Positions 10,586 through 24,557 are shown, counted from the first letter of the stretch. The stretch: DNA of 64,000 nt from Bradysia coprophila (GCF_014529535.1 NW_023503302.1:4202314-4266313); one strand, 5' to 3'. Notes: generated by a model not told the origin, from the sequence alone. A program made the numbers and translations.

Positions 10586-13500
10586 GAAGTTCCCAATGTT
10601 AAATTTATTTGAATCCATTTTATCTCATAATAATTATTTTCGCAATCGAGGTGCAAAGTACTGTATTAGAAAGTTCTTTTCATTAAAGTTGCATACAATG
10701 TTTAACGCATCAGAGACATCTAAAGTTTGCAAATTTTACATATTATGATGCTGAGGGGCATAAAGTATTTAATAATCTAAGAAGAACTTCACCGCAAACT
10801 GTCGTAATTATTTAAAGTAGCTGTTGTGGTAAAGTAGTAGCTAATCTTGTTCATTAAGACTGAACCAAACCGAATTGAATGTTCCTAAATCTTGCAAAAA
10901 ATGCACTCATCAACAGGCAAGTTATCCATAAAATCGACCCCATATCAACAAATGCATGGACAAACTCAATAACGTAATCTTAGATCGATCTGTTAAGCTC
11001 TTCAGACGGGCAAAGTGTTGACTTACGGAATGAATAGACCACCATTGGTCTGTTGATTGAACTAAAAAAGTGAGTATATTCAGATCAAGAGGTGAAACAG
11101 AACAATGAAACAATACACAGTTCTGGTGGCCGTTGTCTGTGGTAACACGTGTATGTACTGCATTGAACATATGAATTTTGTAAGTCGAACTCTTTTTTCT
11201 ACAAAAAAAATCTCACAGGCGATCAAATAACTACACCGTGTATGGCATATGATACAGATCTGGATATTACAATTTCTATTATTATGTTAATCACTTTCAT
11301 AAACGTCCACAAATATCTAACGTGTGGCTGCGCTTTTATATTATTATATTATAATTAATGGATACAAATGCATAACTATAGAGCAAAGTGAATATTGGTT
11401 TACCACACAAGGATGTGTTGTGTTGGTCGTGTGGCCAGTTTTATTGATATTATTTATGTTTCTTTTGGTTGGTCCGTTGCTATTTATTTAAACCGATTTT
11501 TTTAGTAATGGAATAGGTAATTGATATATCTGGTGACAGTAATAATGTAATGAATATAGAATGGGTGATATATATTGTGTTACCTACCACTAAATACCTT
11601 TCTCACACAAGGTCAATAACGACTATGGGGACCAATAATTAAATCAGTTTGGTTGCTATAAGCAGTTTCATGCAAATTTCGTTAAACTGTCCACTTTTCT
11701 CAGATCTAGCTGGTTGAACAACTACAAACAGAAAAAATAAAAAAAACGCACAAATGTAGACTCATGAGAAGCATTCATAACGCCAAAATATATGCATGAG
11801 ATTAGTGGAAATTTGTTCGATTGTGGAACTAAGTATTAATTCAAGTCAACAGGCGCGTTAGCAAGTATGGACAAAATTGATTGAGTGTAAAAGAATGTCT
11901 TGCCGTCGGTGGAAGACAATGTCGGTCCAAAATAAAGCAGGCTTGCCATAATTCGAAGAAATGTTAGGCTTCTTCAGCAGATAGAAATGTCTTGTGTCAT
12001 AATGATAAGCAATCCCCATCGAAGTTAAACAAATTATCCCCGGGTGTTTCCTAACTAGCGCTGAAATATCGCCATCTAGTCGCGAATTTTCGGCTCATGC
12101 TGGAAACCTGTCATTTGCTAACAAAGCCAGTATATTTTAGGAAAATAACTAGTAGCCACCCATCACTTTCGAATGTTACAAACGTAACTTTATACCCATA
12201 GCAATTACATTTATTTCACGTGGAACACTTTAAACGGTAAAGGTAAATAAAAGTTAGCGTACAACGTAGTCATTAGAAAATTCAAAACCGGGTTTGAAAC
12301 CAGTATCCAAAGCCGCTTCTAACAATTTTGAAAACCAGTTTTGATGCGGCAACAGGTTTCTTCCAAGGCCGTTCAAAATGTCAATCGTCATCCATAGAGG
12401 AGCCAACACAACCTCACTTTGAAGTTTTCACCAACAAATTTGTTTGAGTTGCTGTTATGTTTGCTTCTGTGGATGACGGTCGGCTGCTTTCGGCCTGTCA
12501 AAATCCGTTTTTACCGTACGATGGAAGAGACCTACAGTGGATAATGAGTATTTTGAGAAGTATTTCTAAACAACTGTTTTCATTGAATAAGCTTTCGTCT
12601 GACATTCTACGAAATGTTTTCGGACTTGGTTAACAATATGGTCTGAAATTTGGAAATGTGGCATTTATTCAAGGTGGAAACTACGCGAGCAAACTCTGTC
12701 TCACCCACCTCCATTGGCGTACTATTTCCTTCTATTGGTTCCATTGGTCTAATATGAATGGATATTAAACATCGCCTATTTTTGCGAAGACATTTTTCCA
12801 CTATTTCCCGACATTTTCTCATTTTTCCATTATTTTCCAAAACTTTTTTCGGGAAAAAAGAGAAAATATTGGGGGAAAGCTGGAAAGTATAAGAAAAATT
12901 GGTAAATTTTTAGTCGTTGAGATTATGCGAGATGGCTTATAACGAGAAAATTAAAAAAACTTCAATGCAAAATATCAAAGGTCTTCAAAAATCCGATACA
13001 AGAAATGAAGTACATTTTCATGCTTCGGGGCCGAAAATGAGGGCAATTTTTCGAATTTTCTCGGGTTTCCGGCCCTCTGCATGAAAACTCACATGTGCAC
13101 CTGCTTGGGACGGTTGATTTAAGGCACTTTCGCTTGTAGACCTCACTTCGTTCGGCCTACAATCCGCGAAATTGCCTAAAATCAATCGTCCAAAACAGGT
13201 ACACAAATGACTATTTAATTCCATTTGTACCGACGAATCAATCAAAACCGACTGCTAAAACTCGACAGAAAGGGTATAGATTTGAGCACACACTTTTTTT
13301 TATTTTTAATTGTTCTATGATGATTCAAAATTATAACACATTTTAGATGAAAATTCAAATAATAAAAGAAGCAGAAACGGTTATTGACTTCGATATTTTC
13401 AATATTTGCTCAAAGCATTTTTAATGTTTGTCTGGAGAAAAAAACTGTTGGAATTAAAAAAGTGCTCAGTAAAGTGACACAAAAAACTGTTAAGACCCAC

Positions 13501-14919
13501 CTTTGCTTTAGTTTAAAAGTTTAGACTTTTTATAACATTTATTGAAACTATTTCAAATGTCCTTATTAGAAGAAAGATGGAAATTGATGACAATAATTGT
13601 GGACTCTGGTGTTCGAGAATCTGTTTTTTATCTTATGGTTCAACATTTTCTAAGAGTGATATCATGTAAATTTGGAAACATTGAGAAAATTTACTTTCAT
13701 TCTTACCCCCCGAACATTGAGTACATTGTCTTTGACATGGCTTGTGCAAGAACTGCTCAGGAAAGTATAGGTTTCATTTTTGGAAACCGATTTCCTGAAT
13801 ATAAGTTATCGATTAGTTGCTAAGAATCCAGCAAATTTTAGGGAATTCCAGTTGTTTAATTTACAAGGTCCAGCAGTAGTCCGGTAATGTCATCTAATAT
13901 GTCATTAACGCATAGAACGTGTTTTTAAAATCCTGGGCGACCTGACTGAGTACCAATTTTCCAAAAGTCTAAAAGTTCGAGGCTGATCATACGCTATTTT
14001 ACTCAACAAAGCGAAAAATCCACAAAACAAGAATCGACACAACATCGCGGGTGAACTGGTTCCAAGGGGATGTGAAAAGATGAAATTTTATATGTCGCCA
14101 TTCACTCTTAGAATACCAACCCCTAAAACATGTCCATTTTACAATTCTCCAGAAAATCCTAAATAACAATATCTCTTTTCCGCTTATTCTAAATTCATAG
14201 ACTAAACTACTTGTTGCTTTTAATCGTCATCGTTACATAACATATATAAAATGTAGAAGCTTAGTCTGTTATGTGTCGGATTTTCCTCAACATTATTAAA
14301 ACAATGTGTATACACCACACATTTTCCGTTCGCAAACATTTAAATGCGCAAGTTTTGCAGATTGTGGTGGTGGAAAATGAAGTATAGAAATCGTATTGTC
14401 AGTGTTGCAAAACCCTCTGTAGCTGCAATAGTTTTTTTTCCAATTCATCACATTCGATAGAAATAGCGTAACAGTTTCATCTTTGCAAAAATTTAAATGC
14501 CGCAAAGATTTTGAATTTCAAAAAGAAAATCTCAACGTTGGTTGGAGGTGGATAATAAATTGTGAATCCGATGAATATATTTATCTCTTCATTATTCTAT
14601 ATGCTTTGTTGGTGCTAATAAAATGTTATTGATTACGGATTATTAAAGTCACTGGATATTAAATTACGAAAAGTTACACTTTTGTGCTGTGCTAGGTAAA
14701 GGAAAATTGTTTAATTGGATTAACGGTCTTTTCATTTTTGCTCGGTATTTTTAAATTGAACGAAACCGAATGTGAATTATTTAAAGTGTTGATATTATCA
14801 TCCAAATTGTAAATTGTTAGACACGAATTTTTCTTGCATCTGTAGCAAGTTACTTTTGCGTCACAAGTTAACCGAATCAAAAATTTTGTTTTTGTCCAGA
14901 GGACATTGCTTAGCGAGCC
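10586..14919. other. Intergenic stretch upstream of the SLC45 gene
   Basis: I find no gene that can be supported. The longest open frame (13542-13823, +, 93 codons) has no recognisable motif. A degenerate inverted repeat lies near 13105-13200 (GGACGGTTGATTT versus AATCAATCGTCC); part of it recurs near 28140. The last few hundred bases presumably contain the promoter and 5' UTR of the SLC45 gene, but no clear core promoter motif is visible. Confidence 0.5.
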
Positions 14920-17900
14920 ATGGAAAAGTTACACTCATATCAAGGTTGGACGGGCAGATTTCATGGATGGAAGGACGATTTGAGGGCCCGTTACGATAAT
15001 TGGCGTGAAGAGCATCCGGAAACGGTAATTGAATTAGTGAAACGAGTAGCGAAGGAACAGGCAGAACGCGGAGGAGAAGCAACAGATGATTATTCGCACA
15101 TTTATAGGTGAGCAATATTATTATTTTGGGTAGTCAATTGACAAATGACTACATTATAGTCTTATCCAAAATAAAATAAAAAATTTTGAATCGGCCCTCA
15201 TGTATCTATCTATCTAAACAATAACTTATGTTACGTTGAGAAGAGCGTGTTAAACGTATCTGGAGATAAAAGTGAAATTCGACACGTTTTCTACTTGGGG
15301 AGTTGTTGTGGTTTGTAATTGATTCCACAGCAATTTCGTTGAACAAATGAAAATCTAGATTTTTAAACAAACTTTTTGTAGAAACATTTAGAATCCACAA
15401 CCACTCACAAAACAGAAAACGTGTCGAATTTCACTTTTATATCCCTGTTTCTGATTTTACTAACGACACGTAGAAATATAATCCCAAACGTCTTCTTTTT
15501 AGAGGACATTTCCTCTTTTTTTCGTCGAATTCTTCTTTCTTTTCTTTTTGCAGAAATTCTAAGAACATCACTTTTTAGACCCGTACGAAGTACTGGGGTC
15601 TTATAGGTCTACGCATACGTTTGTAACACGTCGAATTGGACTCCCTGAGTAAGGGGAAACCTATTGTGGTTGTCTAGAGATGCCAAATCCGCGAAAAAAA
15701 AAGTCCGTCTGTCTGTCCGTCTGTCCGTCTGTCTGTCTGCACGATAACTTGAGTAAGACGCATCCGATTTTGAAAATTCTTTTTTTTCCCGTTTGGTAAT
15801 GTCAAAAGACAGGCTAAGTTCGAAGATGAGTGATTTTGGATCGACCCCTCCCGAGCTGTGGCCCAATAAGTGCTTTACGGTAGATATCTCCGGACATTTC
15901 AACGTTAAACTTGTAAGTGATACGTCAAATAAAAGGTATTTACAATACCGATCGACAAAAGTTCATGGAAATCGGATGACCGACTCGTGAGTTAGACCCC
16001 TTGGTGTGGAACAGGCACAGGGCGGCAAGCAGTTTTTGCTTGTAGGTCGGCCACATTTGAACATATTTCGTCTGTTTTAGCTTTATTAGATAGGTATTGA
16101 CCGTACCAATCAGGGAAAAAAAATTTATGAAATTATGTTCTCCGGAGCGTGAGCTAGGTCTCTTGGAGTGAGCTCTTATCTGGCTACTCGGAAGTTCAGT
16201 GAACGTGGTGTATTTTGACAATATCTCGAGTAAATTTTGACCGAATTTCATGAATTTTTTTTTTGTTTGAAAGGTATTGACGAATGTAAAGCGTCGGTAC
16301 TATTTCCGGTCTCCTAACAAAATGGCTGCCGGCGGCCATATTGGATTTTAGTAAAACGATATAAAGTGGGGAAAATGATGCTTAGAGAGTTTCTGTTAAC
16401 ATGGAAATAATGTTTTAAGTGTGAGGGGTTTCAGGGATTCCATATATGGACATCTATATATACCTATATACAGCTATATTGAGCTATATACAGGCATATA
16501 GAGCTATATAATAGCATATTCCTCTGTGAAATGTTTATTTACAGTGAAATATAGGTAAATATAGCGGTATATGGCTGTTTAAATAGGAATTTATGAAATT
16601 TGACTTCGTACGGGGCTGTCTATATTGCCTCCGGCAATTTAATTGTATATGATAACAAGGCAAAGAGTGGATAATGTAAGTGATTTAAAAGGAAGAATAG
16701 TTTTTCAGCAGAGAAGAAAATGAAGTAAGAGAAATGAAGAGTTTCACATTAAAGGCTTTTGATACGAATAGGTGTTTCGTACGGGTCGGCGTTAGCTATG
16801 TTTTCATATAATGTCCTCGTTTGTCCTCTTTTTTCATGTAACTAATTGCTTTGCTTTTTAGTAAATCTTTGTAGATTCGGAAAAATTTTAAATTACAAAT
16901 TTCACTGCGCGGCTATTTCTTTACACAGTTTATGAAACATTGGTAATTTTTAAGGCTCCAATATCAAATGTCATTTTTCTTTGCTCATGTTCAAAAAACT
17001 TTGCTCGCTTCGGCCGCATTTTTCGTCACACTTAGACATGAAAAATCTTATGTAATTCAAGAGAGTTGAGAGAAGCTAACCAAAGAAAGCTGTTTCAGGC
17101 CTAATTACGTTCAAATGTAAATTTATTATGTTATTTTTAAAGGAAGAAATTAGTACACTTCATCAGTAGTAATAAATTAACGTCAAGCTAAGATTGTACT
17201 ATTCATACCAATAAAAGTGTTTTTGAAAAAAAAAATTCAATTTCGATTGAAAATGTCATTTTTTCTGACAAAATTTATTCGTACATTGTCACCTACCGTT
17301 AATTTGATCGTTTCGCTTTCGTCCCCATGTAGTTTACCTATAGTTTACCCTACCCGTTGCATTTCACAGTAACGTTTAATTAGGTCAAATAATAATAGGC
17401 AAGCTATCCACTTTTCCAAATAAATCAGCGTCCCCTTTTATGTCAAATGTCCTCTTTCTAAAATTCACAATCTGGGAACCCTACCATATTACCAACATAT
17501 TTTCCATCTTTGTATCTCTTCTACGAAAGGATTAATAGAATGAATTTAAGTTATCAACCAATCAATATATAATCACGTAAAGCACAGTACGTCCGTTGTC
17601 AAAATAAAAATTGGGAGCCACAGACGTAGTGTACTAAGTACTATGGTATCTATCAAAAGATTAAACAATTATGCAACGTTTGTATTAGGTTGAGTCTTTG
17701 TCATTACTGTGCAAAAAATTCCATCTTTTTGTGAGAAATGACACGATGGCACCGTCGAACAAATTAAAACAATTATTTTGAAATAGAGCAAGGCTTTGTA
17801 TGGCTTTCGAAAGAGTGCATTACTTTCGAAAAAGAGCATGACTTTGGACACGGAGCAAGGCTTTGGAAACAGAGAGAGACTTTCGATATATTTTTTGTTA

Positions 17901-20900
17901 AGCTTTCGGTTATTGGGTCTTTTGTTACCTTCGCTGGCAAAATCTCATCGCAGGCATGAGCGCCGCCGAAAATAAGCCGCCGATCAAGCCGCCGCCGGCC
18001 ATTTTTGAGCAAGCCGCGCCGGTGCCAAAAACACGGCTCAAGCCGGCTTGAAACGGCTGGAAAATGAAATAAAGATTTCGAAAGGTGAATGGGTGAAATA
18101 ATTTTGAAAACCGAGATTCCTGTTGATCCTAAGCAGCTCAAGTACTTTTTGAATTTTTTTTTTCAAAATTAAGAAAATTTTGAAAATTTTCTTGAATTTT
18201 CATGAATTTTCCAGAATGGTATATTACGTCCTCGCTTCTAAGTTTGTTGTTTTGGCAAGTATGACCTTTGCGGAACGAGCCGAAGGCGCACAATCAGTTA
18301 ATTCACAAATTTGAGAAAACTTTATCGATCTTTGCGAATTTTCTCGATTTTTTTTCTTTTCAATTTTTACTTGATTTTCGTGAGCTTTCGATTTCTTCTC
18401 GAAAACCATTTTCTTAATGAGTTAAATGAGTGTACCGGAGCATGATTTTCCATTTAGTTCAAGTTTTGAGGCAATAAAACTGGACGTGTTAGTGAACCTT
18501 AGACTTAGAGACTTGCTTGTAACAAGACCAGTTCCACTTGCACTTTGAACAACCTAATCTACCTACATTTTCGCTTTCCGTACAATTTCATTTTCATGCT
18601 TACTAGTTCATTTTCCATGAATTTATCTAAACGTTTTTATTTTGAAAAAAAGTTAAAAGGAACCTCCAGCCGAGCCGTTTTAAGCCGGCTCAAGCCGATT
18701 TTTTCGCCGCCGCCGAGAATTTTTTTTCGGCTAGCCGCCGCCGAAAGTATGACGCCGTCGGAGCTCATGCCTGTCTCATCGTCAAACGAGTTCAAACAGT
18801 AAAGCTGGGAAAATATCATAAACCTGTCATGACCTGAACCGGATACAAACCTGACAAGTTTATCTAAAAATGTTATAAAATTTATCAGGAAAGACATAGC
18901 ACCGATTCCAGCATTATCACTGAATTAACAATCGCCAAATTTCGAGGCTTCGATGATGAGAGCTACCACTTAAGATTGTAAATATTGTATTGTATGCTTT
19001 AACTCATACGACGAAAACCGGTCATCTATCTCTGAAAGAAGTTGAGTCTTAACCGTAGAGGTTAAATTTTATGCCGTCGCGTCGCCTTCGTCCTAACACT
19101 TTCTTCCAGAACGTCGATACATCTTTACTAAAGAAACATGATGTGATTGCATCAGCCTTTTCTACGTTAATGCTAGGAGTAGAGCGCGAAATATTTCATA
19201 CAAGTTGCAATAACTGAAACCAAATTTCCGTCTCCAATTCGTAGTGGGCATGATAGTGTCAGAACCCAGTTTCGGTCATTAACTCTATTTTAGACTGTCT
19301 ATTTTAATCAACAAACTTTTTATTGCGAAGATTCTTATGGAAACCTAGAATAACATCTAGAAAATTAGGCATTGTATCAAGTGAACATTACGATATAAAG
19401 TCAGATCCACATCATTTACCATTTATCGTAACACAATTAATATGAACCCTTTACTTTGTGTACACCCTACAAAAGGCTCTGACCGAAATAAAAATGTCCA
19501 ACTTGTACAAATGGACTCATAAAATCTGAACGAAACGGTTTAGTCGGAACGGATATTGTCAATTTGAAACAATTTAGCATAATCCTAAACACTGCGTCAA
19601 TAAATTGTTTTTCAAATAATCGTAAACACCCATCCGAATCCATCACAATAAAGCGTAATATTACTCTGGCATACATTCAATTCAATTACACGTTGTGCGT
19701 CGCATACATCTATTTACATATAAGTAAATACAACGTGATAGTGTAAATTGACACCCTCAGCTAAAAAAGTTGAATTTATTTTCAGAACTAAAACGCGGTT
19801 GGAACTGATACAAATCTCATGCGCCGTTATGGGTATCGAATTTTCCTATGCTGCTGAGACTGCTTTCGTATCGCCAACATTGCTGAAAATTGGCGTCGAA
19901 CATCAACATATGACGTTGGTGTGGGCTCTATCGCCGTTGGTTGGATTTTTTCTGACGCCAATACTTGGCTCGATAAGCGATCGATGTCGATTGAGTTTAG
20001 GTCGCCGACGGCCGTTCATTGTTCTTCTATCGATTGGCGTCTTCTTGGGTTAGTTTTGGTTAAACATTTCGAAATTTCATTCGACATCCCGATATTTATT
20101 TCTCAGGATTACTGCTCGTTCCAAATGGCGAAGATTTGGGATATCGATTCGGTGATTTCAATCCGTACGAACAAAATAGCTCGTACATTCCGAAGCCGGT
20201 TACATCACATCGATCAACAGCAATTGACGATCCAACTACAGAAAATAAAAGTGGAATAACGCCCCATCCATGGGGTATATTGTTCACCATATTGGGAACG
20301 GTTCTATTGGATTTCGATGCCGATGCTTGTCAGAGTCCGGCTCGAGCTTACTTACTGGATGTTACAATTCCCGGTAAATATTTGTTTTTCGGCAAGATCG
20401 AATTAGGAGTTGAAATAAAATGTTTCAGATGATCATGCGAGGGGACTGTCTACATTTACCGTTATGGCAGGACTCGGTGGTTTTATGGGCTACTCATTGG
20501 GCGGAATAAATTGGGACGCAACTTTTATTGGTAAAAGCAAAATTCTGAGCTGTTGATTGACGGTGATGTAACAAATTAATTCGTAACAGGCGCACTACTA
20601 GGTGGACACGTACGAGCTGTATTCACCTTAGTAACAATTATCTTCATTATTTGTGTCAGTGTGACCGTTACAAGCTTTCGTGAAATTCCCCTCTGGCGAC
20701 TTGAAGCTCAACCGGAAAAACTACCCAATTTCTTAGATGATGAGAGTGTGCATGACCACCAGGAGGCAGAAATGACCAACGAAACGAAATTGATTGACAA
20801 TAATGAAACGACCGATAAGATGACAAAAACATCTTCTTATGGTGCTATGGGAAATGAACAACTCGATGTTCCACCTGTGCACGTAATTTAAAGTCAATTA

Positions 20901-21978
20901 TTTCAGTAGTGATGGTATATTTGGCCATTTTTTTTAAATTTAAACAGAACAATAAGCGACGATACACTATGCCGCCACTGCCAACGAATCCAGAATATGC
21001 AAGCCTATCCGGACAAAATGCCGACGAGAACACATTCAATCAAGGTGCAAACATTCAGCCATCGATACCGATCGGTCACGAGGAAGGCGTCGCATCATTG
21101 TCCCATTATTTGATGTCCATTGTTTTTATGCCACATTCTTTGCGAATGGTTTGTCTGACCAATTTGTTCTGTTGGATGGCTCATGTTTGCTACTCGTTGT
21201 ATTTTACTGACTTCGTTGGCGAGGCTGTCTTTGGGGGTAATTTGTTAGGATTTCGCGTTTAATATGAGCGAATAAAAGGGTCTTGTTGTCAGGTAATCCA
21301 AAAGGAGCTGAAGGCAGTGACGAACAAATGCTGTATGAACAAGGAGTCCGCTTTGGCTGCTGGGGTATGGCTATGTACTCTTTGTCATGCGCATGCTATT
21401 CATTAATTATAGAGAAATTGATTAATCGATTTAAGTGAGTCTTGCGTAATATGAGGAATTTTTCGAGTGTCACCATGCTAATCAATTGTTCATATTTCTG
21501 AAAGGGCAAAGAATGTGTACATCGGTGGTTTGCTATTTTATTGCACCGGTATGTCGTTGATGGCTCTAACCAGGGCTCGTGCATCGGTGATAATATTTAG
21601 TTGGGCTGCGGGTGTAATGTACTCGACATTGTTCACGATGCCATATCTACTCATAGCTCATTATCACGCTCAAGGAACCGTAAGTATTGAACATTTCGTT
21701 GCATTCAATTCAATGGATTAATTTTTCCGCTCCTGCCAAATTAAAAGTTCGAAACGCACGTCAATGGCGAAGCGAAAATGGGCACCGAACTGCGTGGCCT
21801 GGGAACGGATGTGGCGATTGTGAGTAGCATGGTGTTTCTAGCTCAGTTCATTTTGTCACTGTGCATGGGAACTATTGTGTCATGGAGCGGAACAACCACT
21901 GCCGTCGTTAGCGTTGCAAGTTTTCTAAGTCTTTGTGGTGCATTATCAGCTACTCAGATCATGTATTTGGATCTTTAA
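14920..21978 (+). CDS. Slc45-1: SLC45-family proton-coupled sugar transporter
   Basis: This is a predicted 649 aa major-facilitator membrane carrier that imports sucrose or related sugars with protons. The exons are 14920-15107, 19786-20048, 20107-20373, 20429-20530, 20590-20882, 20948-21236, 21293-21434, 21505-21679 and 21748-21978. All nine join in frame with GT-AG borders and sum to 650 codons. The MFS signature of SLC45, SDRCRLSLGRRRPF, lies at residues 127-140, after the characteristic segment GIEFSYAAETAFVSPTLL (79-96). A polar cytoplasmic loop rich in Asp, Asn and Thr follows TM6, as in family members. The short 5' exon encodes a charged N-terminus. The donor at 20882 has an alternative six bases upstream in the same frame. 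The symbol follows the fly SLC45 homologue and is an inference from family membership. Confidence 0.92.
15262..15445. mobile_element. Hairpin MITE in SLC45 intron 1
   Basis: The arms ATAAAAGTGAAATTCGACAC and GTGTCGAATTTCACTTTTAT are close reverse complements and enclose a loop of about 100 bp. It lies 155 bp after the first donor site of the SLC45 gene. Confidence 0.65.
15577..16617 (+). mobile_element. About 1.0 kb CCCGTACGAAG element, copy 1 (SLC45 intron 1)
   Basis: The ends AGACCCGTACGAAGT and ACTTCGTACGGGGCT are inverted. Inside, in order, are a GTCCGTCTGTCT-type microsatellite (about 15707-15740), CACGATAACTTGAGTAA, a GGCTGCCGGCGGCCAT core (near 16322) and a run of AGCTATATA-like units (about 16440-16520). 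A second copy in opposite orientation lies at 41390-42183 with the same order of landmarks. There is no transposase frame. Confidence 0.7.
17951..18773. mobile_element. hAT-like element, 823 bp, 8 bp target duplication
   Basis: The terminal inverted repeats CAGGCATGAGC and GCTCATGCCTG are flanked by an exact 8 bp direct repeat TCTCATCG at 17943-17950 and 18774-18781. The subterminal 110 bp on each side are GCC-rich, with GCCGCCG and AAGCCGGCT repeats, and are mutually inverted. This is strikingly GC-rich against the AT-rich surroundings. The interior is AT-rich and not coding. It sits in SLC45 intron 1. Confidence 0.85.
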
Positions 21979-22396
21979 TTGGAAGTGAAATGTGCGATAA
22001 ATTACAAGAGCGGACGCGGGGAAAATATTCGAATTTCGTGGTCTGATCTTCATAAATGTTAAGATTGTTGTGTATATGTTACTGGCTGAAATAATAATCA
22101 ATATAGAATACATGATTACAAAGACACTTCTCTTTCATTTAACATTGCAACAGAAATTTAAACAAAACAGAAGACGGAATCACACAAAAGTGAAGATAAA
22201 TGCAAAAGAGCAGTACATGCTCAATTAATTCGTTGTTCACTCCGGCATGCATTGTACTACATTATACATTGATTATACTTGCATCATGTATTTAGATCTG
22301 TAACAATTTTGCAGGAATTCATTGACTTCGTGTAATGACCTACGACAGCTTCTGCTAATTTTATTGCTACTGTTCACTTAACATCCATTTGAGTCA
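21979..22396. other. 3' flank of the SLC45 gene
   Basis: This is the presumed 3' UTR and intergenic sequence. No canonical AATAAA is visible close to the stop codon, although AATAATA- and AATATA-like variants occur near 22090-22105. Confidence 0.4.
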
Positions 22397-22515
22397 AAAT
22401 AGCTATTTAGCTAGCTAGTTAGTAAAAAGGGGTTTTTGCGAACTAGATGTGAGTTCGGCAACACATCGTGTGCGTAAAACCCCCTATTTACTAACTAGTT
22501 AGCAAATAGCTATTT
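22397..22515. repeat. Palindromic MITE, about 119 bp
   Basis: The arms AAATAGCTATTTAGCTAG and the corresponding right arm ending TTAGCAAATAGCTATTT form a long inverted repeat. Inner stems GGGGTTTTTGCG and CGTAAAACCCC flank a loop with GATGTGAGTTCGGCAACACATC. The centre resembles that of the nested MITE at 8824-9038 (GATGTGA...CAACACATCG). Confidence 0.65.
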
Positions 22516-23739
22516 ATAAACTGAAAATGTCCCATTAAAATTGACCTCAGTTAACTTGCACGAAGCTGATTAAATTTCCCTGAATTTTATTTTTAGGTAG
22601 AATTAAGAGATTCCTTAGGAAAAGAAAAGATTCCTTAAATTTAAACGTTAAATTTTCCCGGAGATTTACGAATACAATAACGGAAGACTTGGATCGCAAG
22701 TAAGTCCTTACACTGCTAATTTCGATATTGACTTCGACTACCATTTTGTTGATAGCACTTTTTACTGTTCTCTACGTTCTCCGAGCCAAATATTATTCAG
22801 AGATTGTTTCACTTTCATCCACTTGTTCATGAGCTCGGTGTACTTGGGACTAAACCTGTCTTGCCCGTTTCTCTTCTATGTACTCATTGAAGAGTATAAC
22901 CTGAAGTGAATCATAACTCGCCGATCCATGAAGCAATTGTCTTTTTTAGCAATCCACAAACCAACCGTCTTCTCGTCTTTTCTATGTCTTTACGCATTCA
23001 TTCCTGGACCCTCAGAGTTCGCTTTCAATCTGTGGAAGGTTTGTTTAAAAAACCAAATCGGAAGCGAATATTGGAAGTTGCAGTTTATGTCGAAAAGGGT
23101 TCTTTTGGGATTGGATAGAATGGAATTTACGCTGTAAATTAACTAAGAAATTTCAAACTTCCGTCGCCTCAATCACGACAAAAATTAACTGCAAAGCAAT
23201 TGGAACCTCTCTAGTATCAGCCAATTTTTCTGACACATCCGATCTGCGATACAGCCAAAACACTACTGAAGAATGTAGCTAGGACAAAGAAAATTTGCTA
23301 TCGTTTCATGTTGACAAAACCATCAGGATTCCGAAAATGAGTGTAGCGACTACGACGAAAAAACGGATTAAATTCCTCATTGCTTTGAGCTTGGAAAGCG
23401 GCATAACATGCTCGAAGAGTGCCATATTTGAAAAACGATAGAAAGTTCGTACTGCACCGTTACGCCATACATTCTCCTAACACAACGACAACAATGAAAT
23501 GTGGCAGATTATTTCGACAAAATTAGAACTTCAATAAAACAGAAAATCGGTGAACACGAATAGTGTCAGGCGTTCCAGTGCGTAATGCAGTGTAGTTTAG
23601 TCAATAATGCACATACGAAAAACTGAAAAAATGTTCAAACGGATCCGGAAGTGGACCTATGGACCAGCACTCGGCGAATTTGGTACCATTCGGTAATTAT
23701 CCCTGCTACACGATAAACATTTTAAATTGAAAACTGTCG
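22516..23739. other. No gene seen
   Basis: The open frames at 22906-23137 overlap each other in different frames and show no family motif or splice context. I see no repeat structure here. Confidence 0.5.
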
Positions 23740-23747
23740 TCCATCAC

Positions 23748-24188
23748 CAGGGGCTATTTAGTTGAATTTTCAGCGAATTTTGGCGAATTTTGACGAATTT
23801 TGGCGAATTTTGACGAATTTTGGCGATTTTTTGTGAATTTATACATGATTTTAAGAAATTTCAAAGAATCGTAGAGCTTAGTTACATATTTTTGGCCAAG
23901 ACATTCTAGAAATCTATTTTTAACGGGGAAGCCATGATGGCTTTTTTTTGGAAAAACGATGAAAAATGTCCTAATTTTGTGAATTTTATATATTTGTGAA
24001 TTTGGTAGATTCTTGCATATTTTTGTTATGCTATATCACAAAACTAGCAAAATATTTCAAAAAACATAAATTTGGAAGAAAATTTTCAAAATTTGAATTT
24101 TTTAATTTGGGAGAATTTCGGCGAATTTCGACGAATTTTGGCGAATTTCGGCGAATTTCGGCAAATTAATTCAACTAAATAGCCCCTG
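23748..24188. mobile_element. hAT-like MITE, 441 bp, with subterminal GCGAATTTTG arrays
   Basis: The ends CAGGGGCTATTTAGTTGAAT and the complementary right end are flanked by an exact 8 bp direct repeat TCCATCAC at 23740-23747 and 24189-24196. Just inside each end lies a short array of a 9-10 bp unit, GCGAATTTTG/ACGAATTTTG (left about 23770-23830, right about 24115-24165). The middle carries a segment around 23890-23950 similar to the arms of the palindrome at 40028-40258. Confidence 0.85.
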
Positions 24189-24557
24189 TCCATCACTGAG
24201 TTATGTGTGTTTAAGTACGGGTTAATATGTATTAATATACGTGAGTGGGCTAGATGAAAAGCAGCTGAAGCAAATTGCGTTACAAATTTGGCTGTATTTA
24301 CCTATAAACTCTTGATGAGCACAAATTCAAACCGTTTAAAACAAAAACAAAATATTTTTTTTTCCAATTTGTCCGATTTGTCGATGCTCACTGTAATTCA
24401 CTGTAAATTATGTGTAGCCAGATATACTCCACCGAAAACAGTTTCTTTAACAGTCATGAGATTCCACATGTGATTTATAAAAATGATTAAATGACTCGGT
24501 TGACCAAAGAAAATCTAAAAAAAGGCAACGACCCTACGTATTGTGGAGATAATAATT

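Noticed and set aside
13542..13823. 93-codon open frame on + as a possible gene
   Set aside because: No recognisable motif, no splice context and no neighbouring exons; a chance frame of this length is plausible in 64 kb.
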